This document shows positions 17,898-28,177 of a stretch of 64,000 nucleotides of DNA, piece after piece (positions within the stretch are counted from its first letter, which is position 1; the number at the start of each line of letters is the position of its first letter). The position numbers and the translations under genes are program-made. The stretch comes from DYGX01 sp035325905 (GTDB lineage Bacteria; Chloroflexota; Anaerolineae; Aggregatilineales; Aggregatilineaceae). The stretch lies in assembly GCA_035325905.1 (NCBI GenBank), contig DAOKYY010000005.1:24036-88035 (forward strand), given 5' to 3'. The notes beneath the pieces were generated by a model. That model was not told where the DNA came from. It searched no databases and was given only the letters and a program-made list of their open reading frames with translations.

Positions 17898-20800
17898 ATG
17901 GCAACACGCGACGAAACCTATGGCCTGCCCGAGACCGCGACCCGCGAGGCGGCGGTGAGCCGTCTGCTGGCGCGGGCATATACTCTGAACTGGGAAGTGA
18001 TCGCCTACGCCGCGATTCTCGCGCTGGCGCTGGTGACGCGGTTCGTGGACCTGGGCACGCGCGTGATGAGCCACGACGAGAGCCTGCACACCTACTACTC
18101 GTGGCGGCTGTATGAGTTCGGCGAATTCCAGCATACGCCGCTGATGCACGGCCCGCTGCTGTTTCACATGACGGCGCTGGCGTATTTCCTGTTCGGCGAC
18201 AATGACTTCACGGCGCGCCTGTACCCGGCGCTGCTCGGCGTGCTGATCGTGATGTTCCCGGCGCTGTTCCGGCGCTGGCTCGGTCGGCTCGGCGCGCTGG
18301 CGGCGTCGATCATGCTGCTGATCTCGCCTCAGCTGCTGTACTACAACCGCTACATCCGCCACGACACGCCGACTATTTTCTTCGCGCTGGTGCTGGTTTA
18401 CGCCGTGATGCAGTACATCGACGGACGCCCGGTGCGCCGCCCCGGCTGGATTCTGCTGGTCGCGGTCGGGCTGGTCGGGATGCTGGCCTCGAAGGAAGTC
18501 GCGTTCATTTACATCGCGCTGTTTGGCAGCTTTCTGACGCTCTACTGGCTGTTGCGCGTGGCGCAGGATGTCGGGATTCAGCGGCCCGCGCCCGACGACG
18601 CGACATGGCAGCCGCCGCGCTTGCAGTTGGTGTTCGGCCACCTGATTCTGGCGGCGGCGGTGGGCGTTCTGGCGCTGACCCTCGGCGCGTTCTTGCGGCA
18701 GGCGCTCGCGCCGATTCTCTGGCTCCCGTCCGCGCTGTGGATCCAGGCGCCGTTGTTCCTGGCGCTGTGGGCGCCCCTCGCCGCGTCGGGGCTGATCCGG
18801 CGCGGGCGCGGCGGCGCGGCAGGCGCGATCATGCAGGGGCTGGCAAGCGGGCGCTCGGCGCTGCTGGTGATTGTCGCCGGGGCAATTCTCGGCGGAATCC
18901 TCGCGCTGCTGGTGATCGTCGCGATCGACGTGATCAAGCCGGACACGATCTGGACGCAAACGACCGTTCTCAGCGCGACCGATCAAGCGTCGGGCATCAA
19001 CGGCACGAAGGAATACGCCGTGTCTACCGGCTTCGACGCGGCGATGGCCGTCCGCCTGCTGACGTGGGTCGGGCTGCCCACGCTGCTGATCCTGTTCGTG
19101 GTGTTCCTGTCGGCGGTGTTCAACTTCCCTGGCACGCTGCCGATCCCCTGGCGCGAGCTGTTGCTGGTGTTGCTGATCGCGGCGCTGGTGGCGGGACTGC
19201 TGATCATGTTCGAGCGGCGCAGCTTCGTCTCGGAGACGACGACGCAGCCCTTCGCCGCCGACCCGACCGCCAGCACCGCCCACGCGGACGGCGCGTATGA
19301 CAACACGCCGATCTGGGTGGCGTGGGGCGCCGGCCTGCTGGCGACCGTCGTCGTGCTGGCGACGCGCTTCCTGACTGGCCTGTGGGACTTCTTCAACCGC
19401 CAGCCGGTCTTCGACGTGCTGATCGTGATCGGGACGCTGATCCTGCCCTGGCTGACCGCGTTCCCGCTCTATTGGGCCGGGTACAACCTGGAGAACTACA
19501 ACTCGCAGACCCAGGAAGGGGCCGACACGGTACGCGCCGCGTTCGTGGCGCTGGTGCCGTTCCTGGCGGTCTCGACGGCGGCCGGCGTGTCGTGGAACTG
19601 GCGGCGCTGGCTGCCGGTCGCGGCGATCTTCACCGGCATTTTCGCGTTCTTTTTCACGACGGTCTTCAGCAATCAGGACGGCCTGGTGACGGGCGCGATC
19701 GGCTCGCTGGGCTACTGGCTGGAGCAGCAGGAGGTCCGGCGCGGCAGCCAGCCGCAGTATTACTATGTCCTGACGCAGCTCCCGGTCTACGAGTATCTGC
19801 CGGTGATCGGCGCGCTCGGCGCCAGCATCAGCGGCCTGGGCATCTTCTGGCGCTGGCGGCGCGACCGGCGGCTGGCAGCGCGCGAGGCGGCCTGGGCCGC
19901 TGAAGATTCGACGCCGGTCGATCCGGCTGGCACGGTGCCCACGCTAGCCGATCCGCACGCGACCCAGTTCTCGGACGCCGCCGCGACCCAGGCGCTGCCG
20001 CTGGACGGGCCGCCCGATCTGCCCGGTGAGGCGGTCGAGCCGCCCCCCAGCGTGGTGCGCTACAGCGGCACACGCAGCCGGTTACTGCGCCCCTACGACG
20101 CGGTCGAGGAAGCGCGGCACCGTCATGACGACCCCGAATGGATCGGCGCGCTGCCGTTTCTCGGCATGGTTGGCTATTGGGGAATCATGATGCTGCTTGC
20201 GCTGTCGATCGCCGGCGAGAAGATGCCCTGGCTGACCACGCACCTGACCGTCCCGTTGATCCTGGCGGCGGGCTGGTGGTTCGGGCGGATCGCGAGCGGG
20301 CTACGCCCGGCGGCGCTGCGCGAGGGCAGCGGCTGGGCGCTGTGGGTCGCGATTCCGGTCGGGCTGGTGGCGCTGGCGCACATCGTGTTGCAACTGTGGG
20401 GTGCGAACACGCCGTTCTCCGGGCGCAAGCCGGAAGACCTGGCGGCGAGCGGGACGTGGCTCGCGGCGATGCTGGTCTTCCTCGGCGCGCTGTATGTGAT
20501 CGGGCGCTTTGGGCGCGCCGTCGGGCGCGATCAGCTGGCGCGCATGATCGGGGTGGTGGCGTTCACGCTGCTGGCCGTGCTTACGGCGCGGACGGCGGTG
20601 CTGGCGGCTTTTATCAATTACGACTACGCGACCGAGTACCTGGTCTACGCGCACGCCGCGCCCGCGATTAAGACCGTGCTCGGTGAGATCGACCGCATCG
20701 CGGCCATCACCAACGAGGGCGACACGATGCGGATCGTGTTCGACGACGAATCCTCGTGGCCGTACACCTGGTATTTCCGCGACTACACCAATTACGGCTA

Positions 20801-23135
20801 CCTGCGCGGCGAAGCGGGCAGCGTCGATCCGGCTACGCTCGACGGGGCGCGGGTGGTCGTCGTCGGCGGCAAGAAAGCGGGCGACGTGCGGCGCATCCTG
20901 GGCGACGGTTTCTACGAGTTCAGCTATATCCGCCTGTGGTGGCCGATGCAGGAATACTTCAACCTGACCTACGACCGGGTCGCCAACGTCTTCAGCACCA
21001 GCGACGACAACCTCGCGTCGAAATACTATCGCGAGGGCCTGTTCGACATCTGGTGGGATCGCGACTACAGCGCCTACGCCCAGGCGATGTGCATCGAGAG
21101 CAAGCAGCCGCGCTGCGACGCCGAGGCGGACCTGGGCGAGACGCCGGAAGACCGCGCGCGCTATCGCGCCGCCTGCGAGTCGGCGGTAGTCGCGGAATGC
21201 CGGGGCGACCAGCGGTTCGCGGCCAACAACTGGCCGGTGTCGGACCGAATGTATTTCTTCGTGGACAAGTCCATCGCGGCGCAGGTGTGGGACGCGGGCA
21301 TCGGTTCCAGCAGCGTGGATATTCGCGAGCCGGAATACGCCGAGGACCAGGTCTACCGCCCGATCCCGGCGGCGGCGGTGTGGGGGCAGGCGGCCGGGCT
21401 GATGGGGCCGCGCGATATCGCGATCAACGGCGACGGCCTGCTCTACCTGACCGATACCGAGAACAACCGCGTGCTGGTCTTCGGGCCGGGGGGCGAGGTC
21501 GTCCAGCGGATCGGCGCGGAGCCGGGCGGGACCGCCGAAGACGGCGCGCTGCGCCAGCCCTGGGGCGTCGCTATCGCGCCCGATGGCGAAGTCTACGTCG
21601 CGGACACGTGGAACCACCGCGTCCAGGTTTTCAGTTCTGAAGGTGAATTCCTGCGCGCGTGGGGCCACGAGGGAATCGTCTCGCAGGACGCGTCCGAGTT
21701 CGCCTTCTGGGGACCGCGTGATGTGGCGATCGGGCCGGACGGTAACGTGTACGTGGCCGACACCGGCAACAAGCGCGTGCGCGTTTACACGCCGGAGGGC
21801 GACTTCGTCCGCGACATCGGCGGCGCGGGCGCGGGCCTGGGCCAGCTTGACGAGCCGGTCGGGCTGGCGTTCCACCCGACGACCGGCGATCTGTACGTGG
21901 CCGACACGTGGAACAAGCGCATCCAGGTCTTTGACCCGACCGGGCTGCCGCTGCGGACGTGGACGGTCAACATGTGGCACACCAACCGCCAGTCGTACAA
22001 CCGGCCGTATCTTGCGATCAACCCCGCTGGCACGCTGGTCTACGTGACCGATATGGACGACCGCCATCGCATCGTGGCGTACTCGCTGGACGGCGTCCCG
22101 GTGTTGTCCTTCAACCTGCCCAAGGACCTCGAAGCGGGCGTGCTGGAGATCCGCTCTCCGGCCGGGCTGGCGTTCGACGCCGAGGGACGGCTGTACGTGG
22201 TGGACGCCGAGCAGGGCCAGCCGCGCATCGTGATCTTCAACGCGACGGACGTGGGCAGCGCGGCGGGCGGTGCGGAGATGGTCCTGCCACCGGGTGAGGG
22301 CGGCGCGAGCGAGCCGATCATCGTCCCGCAGGATGAGCAAGACCAGTCGGGCGCGGGCGACGCGGTCGGCGCGCTGCCGCCGCTGGAGCAGGCGGGCGAC
22401 TGGCTGCCGATTGCGCTGGCCGTCAACGGCGTCCCGGCGGTTTTCGTGCCGGAGGGCTGCTTCCCGATGGGCGAGGCCGGGACCCAGGTTTGCCTGAACG
22501 CGTTCTGGCTCGGCCAGACCGAAGTGACCAACGCGCAGTACGCGGCCTGCGTCGAGGCGGGCGCGTGCGCGCCGCCGCTCGACCGCGCCGAGTACGACGA
22601 TCCGGCGCTGGCCGGCGCGCCGGTTGTGCACATCCCCTGGAGCGCGGCGCAGGCGTATGCCGCGTGGATCGGCGGGGCGCTGCCGACCGAGGCCCAGTGG
22701 GAATACGCGGCGCGTGGCCCGGAGGGGTCGCTCTATCCCTGGGGCGATGACACGCCGAGCTGCGACCTGGCGAACATGACCGGCTGCGGCGGGCTGCAAG
22801 CGGTTGGTCCCGCGATCCGGCGCGCGGGCGCGTCGTGGGCCGGGGCGCTGGACCTGTCTGGCAGCGTCTGGGAATGGACCTCGGACTGGGCCGACGACAC
22901 GTATTACGCCTCGCTGGAAGACGGCGTGGTCGATCCGCCGGGGCCAGCGGAAGGCACGCTGCGCGTCGTGCGCGGCGGCTCGTGGAGCGACCCGGCGGCG
23001 CTGATGCAGTCTACCGCCCGCGCCCACCGCAACCCGGACGACGGCTACGCGACGGTCGGCTTTCGCGTGGTGCTGCCGGTCGATCCCGCGCCCGGCGGCC
23101 CGGCGGTTGACCTGACGGAAGAGGCCGTGGGGTAA
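17898..23135 (+). CDS. TIGR03663-like membrane protein fused to NHL repeats and an FGE/sulfatase-modifying-type domain
   Basis: This is a 1745-residue protein. Residues ~30-1000 are polytopic and match TIGR03663, with the invariant DE in SHDES (about 58-62) and HGP (about 84-86); this family is distantly related to protein O-mannosyltransferases. Residues ~1160-1430 contain about five NHL beta-propeller repeats (for example YVADTWNHRVQVF). Residues ~1510-1740 resemble the formylglycine-generating-enzyme fold: FVPEGCFPMG, TEVTNAQYAAC, LPTEAQWEYAA and a closing GGSW...VGFR. In true FGE this domain oxidises a sulfatase Cys, but many bacterial relatives bind carbohydrate or have other roles. ATG 17898 is preferred over GTG 17883 because neither has a strong ribosome site but ATG has a GAG 10 bases upstream. 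The gene probably ends the island. Confidence 0.85.
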   Translation: MATRDETYGLPETATREAAVSRLLARAYTLNWEVIAYAAILALALVTRFVDLGTRVMSHDESLHTYYSWRLYEFGEFQHTPLMHGPLLFHMTALAYFLFGDNDFTARLYPALLGVLIVMFPALFRRWLGRLGALAASIMLLISPQLLYYNRYIRHDTPTIFFALVLVYAVMQYIDGRPVRRPGWILLVAVGLVGMLASKEVAFIYIALFGSFLTLYWLLRVAQDVGIQRPAPDDATWQPPRLQLVFGHLILAAAVGVLALTLGAFLRQALAPILWLPSALWIQAPLFLALWAPLAASGLIRRGRGGAAGAIMQGLASGRSALLVIVAGAILGGILALLVIVAIDVIKPDTIWTQTTVLSATDQASGINGTKEYAVSTGFDAAMAVRLLTWVGLPTLLILFVVFLSAVFNFPGTLPIPWRELLLVLLIAALVAGLLIMFERRSFVSETTTQPFAADPTASTAHADGAYDNTPIWVAWGAGLLATVVVLATRFLTGLWDFFNRQPVFDVLIVIGTLILPWLTAFPLYWAGYNLENYNSQTQEGADTVRAAFVALVPFLAVSTAAGVSWNWRRWLPVAAIFTGIFAFFFTTVFSNQDGLVTGAIGSLGYWLEQQEVRRGSQPQYYYVLTQLPVYEYLPVIGALGASISGLGIFWRWRRDRRLAAREAAWAAEDSTPVDPAGTVPTLADPHATQFSDAAATQALPLDGPPDLPGEAVEPPPSVVRYSGTRSRLLRPYDAVEEARHRHDDPEWIGALPFLGMVGYWGIMMLLALSIAGEKMPWLTTHLTVPLILAAGWWFGRIASGLRPAALREGSGWALWVAIPVGLVALAHIVLQLWGANTPFSGRKPEDLAASGTWLAAMLVFLGALYVIGRFGRAVGRDQLARMIGVVAFTLLAVLTARTAVLAAFINYDYATEYLVYAHAAPAIKTVLGEIDRIAAITNEGDTMRIVFDDESSWPYTWYFRDYTNYGYLRGEAGSVDPATLDGARVVVVGGKKAGDVRRILGDGFYEFSYIRLWWPMQEYFNLTYDRVANVFSTSDDNLASKYYREGLFDIWWDRDYSAYAQAMCIESKQPRCDAEADLGETPEDRARYRAACESAVVAECRGDQRFAANNWPVSDRMYFFVDKSIAAQVWDAGIGSSSVDIREPEYAEDQVYRPIPAAAVWGQAAGLMGPRDIAINGDGLLYLTDTENNRVLVFGPGGEVVQRIGAEPGGTAEDGALRQPWGVAIAPDGEVYVADTWNHRVQVFSSEGEFLRAWGHEGIVSQDASEFAFWGPRDVAIGPDGNVYVADTGNKRVRVYTPEGDFVRDIGGAGAGLGQLDEPVGLAFHPTTGDLYVADTWNKRIQVFDPTGLPLRTWTVNMWHTNRQSYNRPYLAINPAGTLVYVTDMDDRHRIVAYSLDGVPVLSFNLPKDLEAGVLEIRSPAGLAFDAEGRLYVVDAEQGQPRIVIFNATDVGSAAGGAEMVLPPGEGGASEPIIVPQDEQDQSGAGDAVGALPPLEQAGDWLPIALAVNGVPAVFVPEGCFPMGEAGTQVCLNAFWLGQTEVTNAQYAACVEAGACAPPLDRAEYDDPALAGAPVVHIPWSAAQAYAAWIGGALPTEAQWEYAARGPEGSLYPWGDDTPSCDLANMTGCGGLQAVGPAIRRAGASWAGALDLSGSVWEWTSDWADDTYYASLEDGVVDPPGPAEGTLRVVRGGSWSDPAALMQSTARAHRNPDDGYATVGFRVVLPVDPAPGGPAVDLTEEAVG

Positions 23136-23147
23136 ATCACAGGCGGG

Positions 23148-23942
23148 TCAGCCCTTCACATACGACAGCTTCTCCGCGATCAGCCCGTCGCGCAGGGTGT
23201 AGAGGTCGACGCCGCGCACGTGCCCGGCGGACCCGTCTGCGCCGGTCCAGTGATAGACCCAGCGCATGACGCAACGATCGCCCGCGCCCAGAATCTCCTC
23301 GATTTCGATCCTCGTGTGCGGCGCTGCCTCGAAGAAACGCTCCCAGAACGCGCGGACGGCGGCTTGCCCCTCGTAGCGCGCGCCATCCGGCGGCGGGACT
23401 GTGTTCTCGAACACGCAGTCCGGCGTCATCAAGCCCATCATCGTATCCAGCTCGCGAGCGTTCAGCGCCTGGTTGAACGCGATCACGACGCTCACCGCCT
23501 CATCGTTCGCTAGCGTCGCCGCAATCGGCGCGGGCGCGCCCTCCGTCACGATCTCGAAGCCGCTGCGGATCGTCACGGCGTCGCGCAGCGTGACGAAGAC
23601 CGAGCAGTATTTCTCCTGGCTGATCTCGATCGCGCGTCGGGCTTTCGCCGCGCTGAGCGCCTGACCCCGGAACTCGTACCGGATGTCGATCTCGCGGAAG
23701 CGCCAGGGCGCGGCGTCGTCCTGCGTGCTCTGCGCCGTGACGCGCAGGCCCGTGACCGGCTGCCGCTGTTTCCTGAGGATATGGAGCACATCCCACGCGG
23801 CGCAGCCGATCAGACTGAGCGGGAGCAGGTCCGAGCCGTTGACGCCGCGCGGCTGCGTCATGATGATCGGGAACCGGTTACGATCGCGCAGCAGAAGCAC
23901 GCTGCCTGAAACCCAATCCGCCTGCACAACATTGATGGTCAC
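23148..23942 (-). CDS. OsmC-family peroxiredoxin-like domain fused to an NTF2/SnoaL-like domain
   Basis: This is a 264-residue protein. Residues ~1-135 match OsmC/Ohr-type proteins, with both conserved Cys in place: one in LIGCAAWDVL (about 50) and one in EKYCSVF (about 112). OsmC/Ohr proteins reduce organic hydroperoxides with this Cys pair. Residues ~145-264 match the NTF2/SnoaL-like fold (QALNARELDTMMGLMTPDC, then VRAFWERFF), used for small-ligand binding or ketosteroid-isomerase-like chemistry. The GTG start at 23942 has GGGAGGG 4 bases upstream, which is much better than the longer in-frame ATG start at 24077. The gene converges on the TIGR03663 gene, with 12 bases between the stops. The fusion may link peroxide reduction to a specific small substrate, which is inference. 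Confidence 0.85.
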   Translation of the reverse strand: MTINVVQADWVSGSVLLLRDRNRFPIIMTQPRGVNGSDLLPLSLIGCAAWDVLHILRKQRQPVTGLRVTAQSTQDDAAPWRFREIDIRYEFRGQALSAAKARRAIEISQEKYCSVFVTLRDAVTIRSGFEIVTEGAPAPIAATLANDEAVSVVIAFNQALNARELDTMMGLMTPDCVFENTVPPPDGARYEGQAAVRAFWERFFEAAPHTRIEIEEILGAGDRCVMRWVYHWTGADGSAGHVRGVDLYTLRDGLIAEKLSYVKG

Positions 23943-24013
23943 GGCGCCCTCCCGAAGGGTCTCCCGGCGCCCGGCTGGGGTGGGGCGCCGCTCGTTGGCT
24001 AGAGGTACCGAAC

Positions 24014-24019
24014 ATCGTA
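24014..24019 (-). promoter_or_regulatory. Candidate extended -10 for the OsmC-NTF2 gene
   Basis: On the minus strand TACGAT is preceded by TGC, giving an extended -10 (TGNTACGAT), about 70 bases upstream of the GTG start. The -35 region (CTGATC at 17 bp) is poor. The site lies in the divergent gap shared with proS. Confidence 0.35.
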
Positions 24020-24070
24020 GCACAAAAGCGCCGCTGATCAGTCGCCGCGCCGGGATTTCGCGCGGCGCAG

Positions 24071-24099
24071 TTGACACTGCCCGGTTTTTCCCGTAGCAT
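24071..24099 (+). promoter_or_regulatory. Sigma-70 promoter of proS
   Basis: TTGACA (24071-24076), exactly 17 bases, then TAGCAT (24094-24099). The -35 is a perfect consensus. Transcription would start near 24106, leaving an unusually long leader of about 247 bases before the proS ATG at 24353. Confidence 0.75.
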
Positions 24100-24105
24100 G
24101 AGGGG

Positions 24106-24352
24106 CATGATCAACACCGTGAAGATTATACTGTGCAGCCCCATCCCTAGCTGCGTCCATAGCAGCGCCACCCAGCGGGGAGCGTCTGTGAGGTGACGCC
24201 TGGGGCGGGGCTGTCCGACCGGCACAGGGTTTCGCCCCGGCGTTCGGCCTCTTCCCGACGCCGGTTTTTTGTCTCTGGGGGGTGGCTCGCGGCAGCCGCC
24301 CGCCTGCGGAGCGCGCCGCCGCGCCGCCTGCCGTGCCTTCAAGGAGGACTCG
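24106..24352 (+). promoter_or_regulatory. Long structured 5' leader of proS (possible attenuator or riboswitch)
   Basis: The leader holds, in order, a small hairpin (GCTGC/GCAGC near 24153-24169), a larger fold closed by GGGGCG near 24213 with CGCCCC at 24233-24238 around a CTGTCC/GGCACAG stem, and an intrinsic terminator (24237-24270). Then come about 70 bases of very GC-rich sequence before AAGGAGG. The closing strand of the middle fold overlaps the terminator's 5' arm by two bases, so the two could compete. I could not match it to a named riboswitch class. No T-box core (GGTGGNACCGCG) lies before the terminator. Confidence 0.5.
24237..24270 (+). terminator. Intrinsic terminator inside the proS leader
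   Basis: CCGGCGT (24237-24243) pairs perfectly with ACGCCGG (24258-24264) around a 14-base loop, followed directly by six T (24265-24270). No + strand gene ends upstream within 1 kb; the nearest upstream gene is on the other strand and diverges. The hairpin therefore lies between the proS promoter and its coding region, as in transcription attenuation. Confidence 0.7.
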
Positions 24353-26077
24353 ATGCGACTGGGCGAGCTTTTTACCCGCACGCTGCGCGACGCCCCGGCG
24401 GACGCCGAGCTGCCGAGCCACCGGCTGGCCGTGCGCGCCGGGCTGGTGCGCCCCATAGCCGCCGGAATCTACGCGCTGATGCCGCTCGGCTGGCGCGTGA
24501 TGCGGCGGATCGAAGCGATTCTGCGCGAGGAAATGGACGCGCTCGGCGGCCAGGAAGTGCGCCTGCCGGTCGTGCAACCGGCTGAGGTCTGGCAAATCAC
24601 CGGGCGCTGGGAAACGTTCGGCCTGGCCCTGCAAACGTTCCGCAGCGACGCCGGGCGCGATTACGCGCTGGGGCCGACGCATGAGGACGTGGTCGCGGTC
24701 ATCGCCGCGCGCGAGATCGACAGCTACAAGCAGCTTCCGCAGCATCTCTACCAGATTCAGACGAAGTATCGCAACGAGTCGCGCCCGCGCGGGGGCCTGC
24801 TGCGCCTGCGCGAGTTCACCATGAAGGACGCCTACTCGCTCCACGCCGACGCCGCCGATCTCGATCGCTTCTTCGAGGCCATGCGCGCCGCCTACATGCG
24901 GATATTCACGCGGGCCGGGCTGAGCGCGATCCCGGTCGAAGCCGATTCCGGCGCGATGGGCGGCGGCGACAGCGTCGAGTTCCTGGTCCCGCATGACGAC
25001 GGTGAAGCGGTCTTTGTCACCTGCGACGCCTGCGACTACGCGGCGAACCTCGAAGTAGCGACCTTCGCGCTCGACATACCGCCGGAAACTTCCCCGCAGC
25101 CGCTGGAGAAGCTAGCGACGCCGGGCTGCGAGACGATTCAGGACGTGGCAACCTTCGTCGGCGTGCCGACGGCGCAGACGCTCAAAGCGGTGTTCTTCGC
25201 GCAGGAGCGACCGCACGCGGACGCGCGGCTGGTGTTCGCCGTGATTCGCGGCGACCTGGAGGTGAACGAGACGAAGCTGCTCAACGCGATCGGCGGCGGA
25301 GAGCTACGCCCGGCGACCGACGACGAGATCCGCGCGGTGGGCGCGGTGCCGGGCTACGCCAGCCCGCTGGGGCTGGACGAGCGCGTGCTGGTCGTGGCTG
25401 ACCGCTCGGTGCGGGCCGGGGCCAACTTTGTCGCCGGAGCGAACGAGGCGGGCTACCACGTCACCGGGCTGAACATCCCACGCGACTGGACGCCGGGCTT
25501 TGAGACCGACATCGCGCAGGCGGAAAACGGGGCGCGGTGCGCGCGCTGCGACGGCGGGCGGCTGCGCCTGACGCGCGCGATCGAGGTCGGCCACCTGTTC
25601 AAGCTCGGCACGCGCTACAGCGAGCCGGTGAGCATGCTGTATCAGGCCGAGGACGGCGCGCTGCGTCCGGTTGTCATGGGCAGCTACGGCATCGGGCTGG
25701 AGCGGCTGATGGCGGCGGTGATCGAGGCGCACCATGATGAGTGGGGCATCGTCTGGCCGCCGAGCCTCGCGCCGTACGACGCGCATATCGTGGCGCTGGG
25801 CAAGGAGCCGCCGATTGCGGACCTCGCCGCGCGACTGGCGGGCGACCTCGAAGCCGCCGGGTTCGCCGTGCTGCTTGACGACCGGGCCGAGTCGCCGGGC
25901 GTCAAGTTCGCCGACGCCGACCTGATCGGCGCGCCGCTGCGCCTGACGGTCAGCCAGAAGGCGCTGGACCGGGGCGGGGTCGAGGCCAGGTGGCGCGACG
26001 CTTCGGAGCGCACGATTGTCGCGCCGGAGGCGGTCGCGGCCCTGCTGCGCGAGCGCGGAGCGCAGCGGGAGTCGTAG
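24353..26077 (+). CDS. proS: Prolyl-tRNA synthetase (bacterial type with editing domain)
   Basis: This 574-residue class II synthetase charges tRNA-Pro with proline using ATP. Class II motif 2 is visible at about residues 138-160 (KYRNESRPRGGLLRLREFT), and motif 3 at about 443-455 (GSYGIGLERLMAA). The YbaK-like insertion domain that clears Ala-tRNA-Pro spans about 230-385, and the anticodon-binding domain is C-terminal. The length is normal for the prokaryote type 1 form. ATG 24353 has AAGGAGG 5 bases upstream; a longer in-frame start at 24269 would lie inside the terminator hairpin. Expression may be set by the leader attenuator. nusA follows after 186 bases with its own promoter. Confidence 0.97.
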   Translation: MRLGELFTRTLRDAPADAELPSHRLAVRAGLVRPIAAGIYALMPLGWRVMRRIEAILREEMDALGGQEVRLPVVQPAEVWQITGRWETFGLALQTFRSDAGRDYALGPTHEDVVAVIAAREIDSYKQLPQHLYQIQTKYRNESRPRGGLLRLREFTMKDAYSLHADAADLDRFFEAMRAAYMRIFTRAGLSAIPVEADSGAMGGGDSVEFLVPHDDGEAVFVTCDACDYAANLEVATFALDIPPETSPQPLEKLATPGCETIQDVATFVGVPTAQTLKAVFFAQERPHADARLVFAVIRGDLEVNETKLLNAIGGGELRPATDDEIRAVGAVPGYASPLGLDERVLVVADRSVRAGANFVAGANEAGYHVTGLNIPRDWTPGFETDIAQAENGARCARCDGGRLRLTRAIEVGHLFKLGTRYSEPVSMLYQAEDGALRPVVMGSYGIGLERLMAAVIEAHHDEWGIVWPPSLAPYDAHIVALGKEPPIADLAARLAGDLEAAGFAVLLDDRAESPGVKFADADLIGAPLRLTVSQKALDRGGVEARWRDASERTIVAPEAVAALLRERGAQRES

Positions 26078-26112
26078 CGCACAGCTTGCTGCACGCCAGG
26101 CGAGACACGCTC

Positions 26113-26141
26113 TTGCGAAGCGCCGGGCGCTGTGGTATACT
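26113..26141 (+). promoter_or_regulatory. Promoter of the nusA-rnpM-infB operon
   Basis: TTGCGA (26113-26118), 17 bases, then TATACT (26136-26141). Both boxes and the spacing are good. The transcript would start near 26148 and carry a leader of about 115 bases with a strong hairpin. Confidence 0.75.
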
Positions 26142-26167
26142 CAAGTCACTTAGCTGAAGAACCCAAC

Positions 26168-26196
26168 ACGAAAAGTGGGCAACCCCCACTTTTCGT
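26168..26196 (+). promoter_or_regulatory. 12-bp perfect hairpin in the nusA leader
   Basis: ACGAAAAGTGGG (26168-26179) and CCCACTTTTCGT (26185-26196) are exact complements around a 5-base loop. It lies about 20 bases after the likely transcription start and 68 bases before the nusA ATG, with no T-tract after it. Comparable AAGTGGG/CCCACTT hairpins precede rimP-nusA operons in other bacteria as far as I recall. A cis-acting leader element, possibly read by NusA itself, is inference. Confidence 0.6.
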
Positions 26197-26263
26197 TGTA
26201 TATGCCCATTTTAGAACCCATCCGCACGCAGAGGAACAGGAGTCCGGCAGGACAGAAAACGCG

Positions 26264-28168
<1,905 letters not shown>

Positions 28169-28177
28169 CGGCGCTCG

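Noticed and set aside
20301..23027. 908-codon open frame on the minus strand
   Set aside because: It is antisense to the TIGR03663 fusion, whose translation shows clear NHL and FGE motifs.
24276..24292. T-box-like GGGTGGCTCGCGG in the proS leader
   Set aside because: It lies after the terminator, not before it, and lacks the ACC of the T-box core; the tRNA-pairing base also does not fit.
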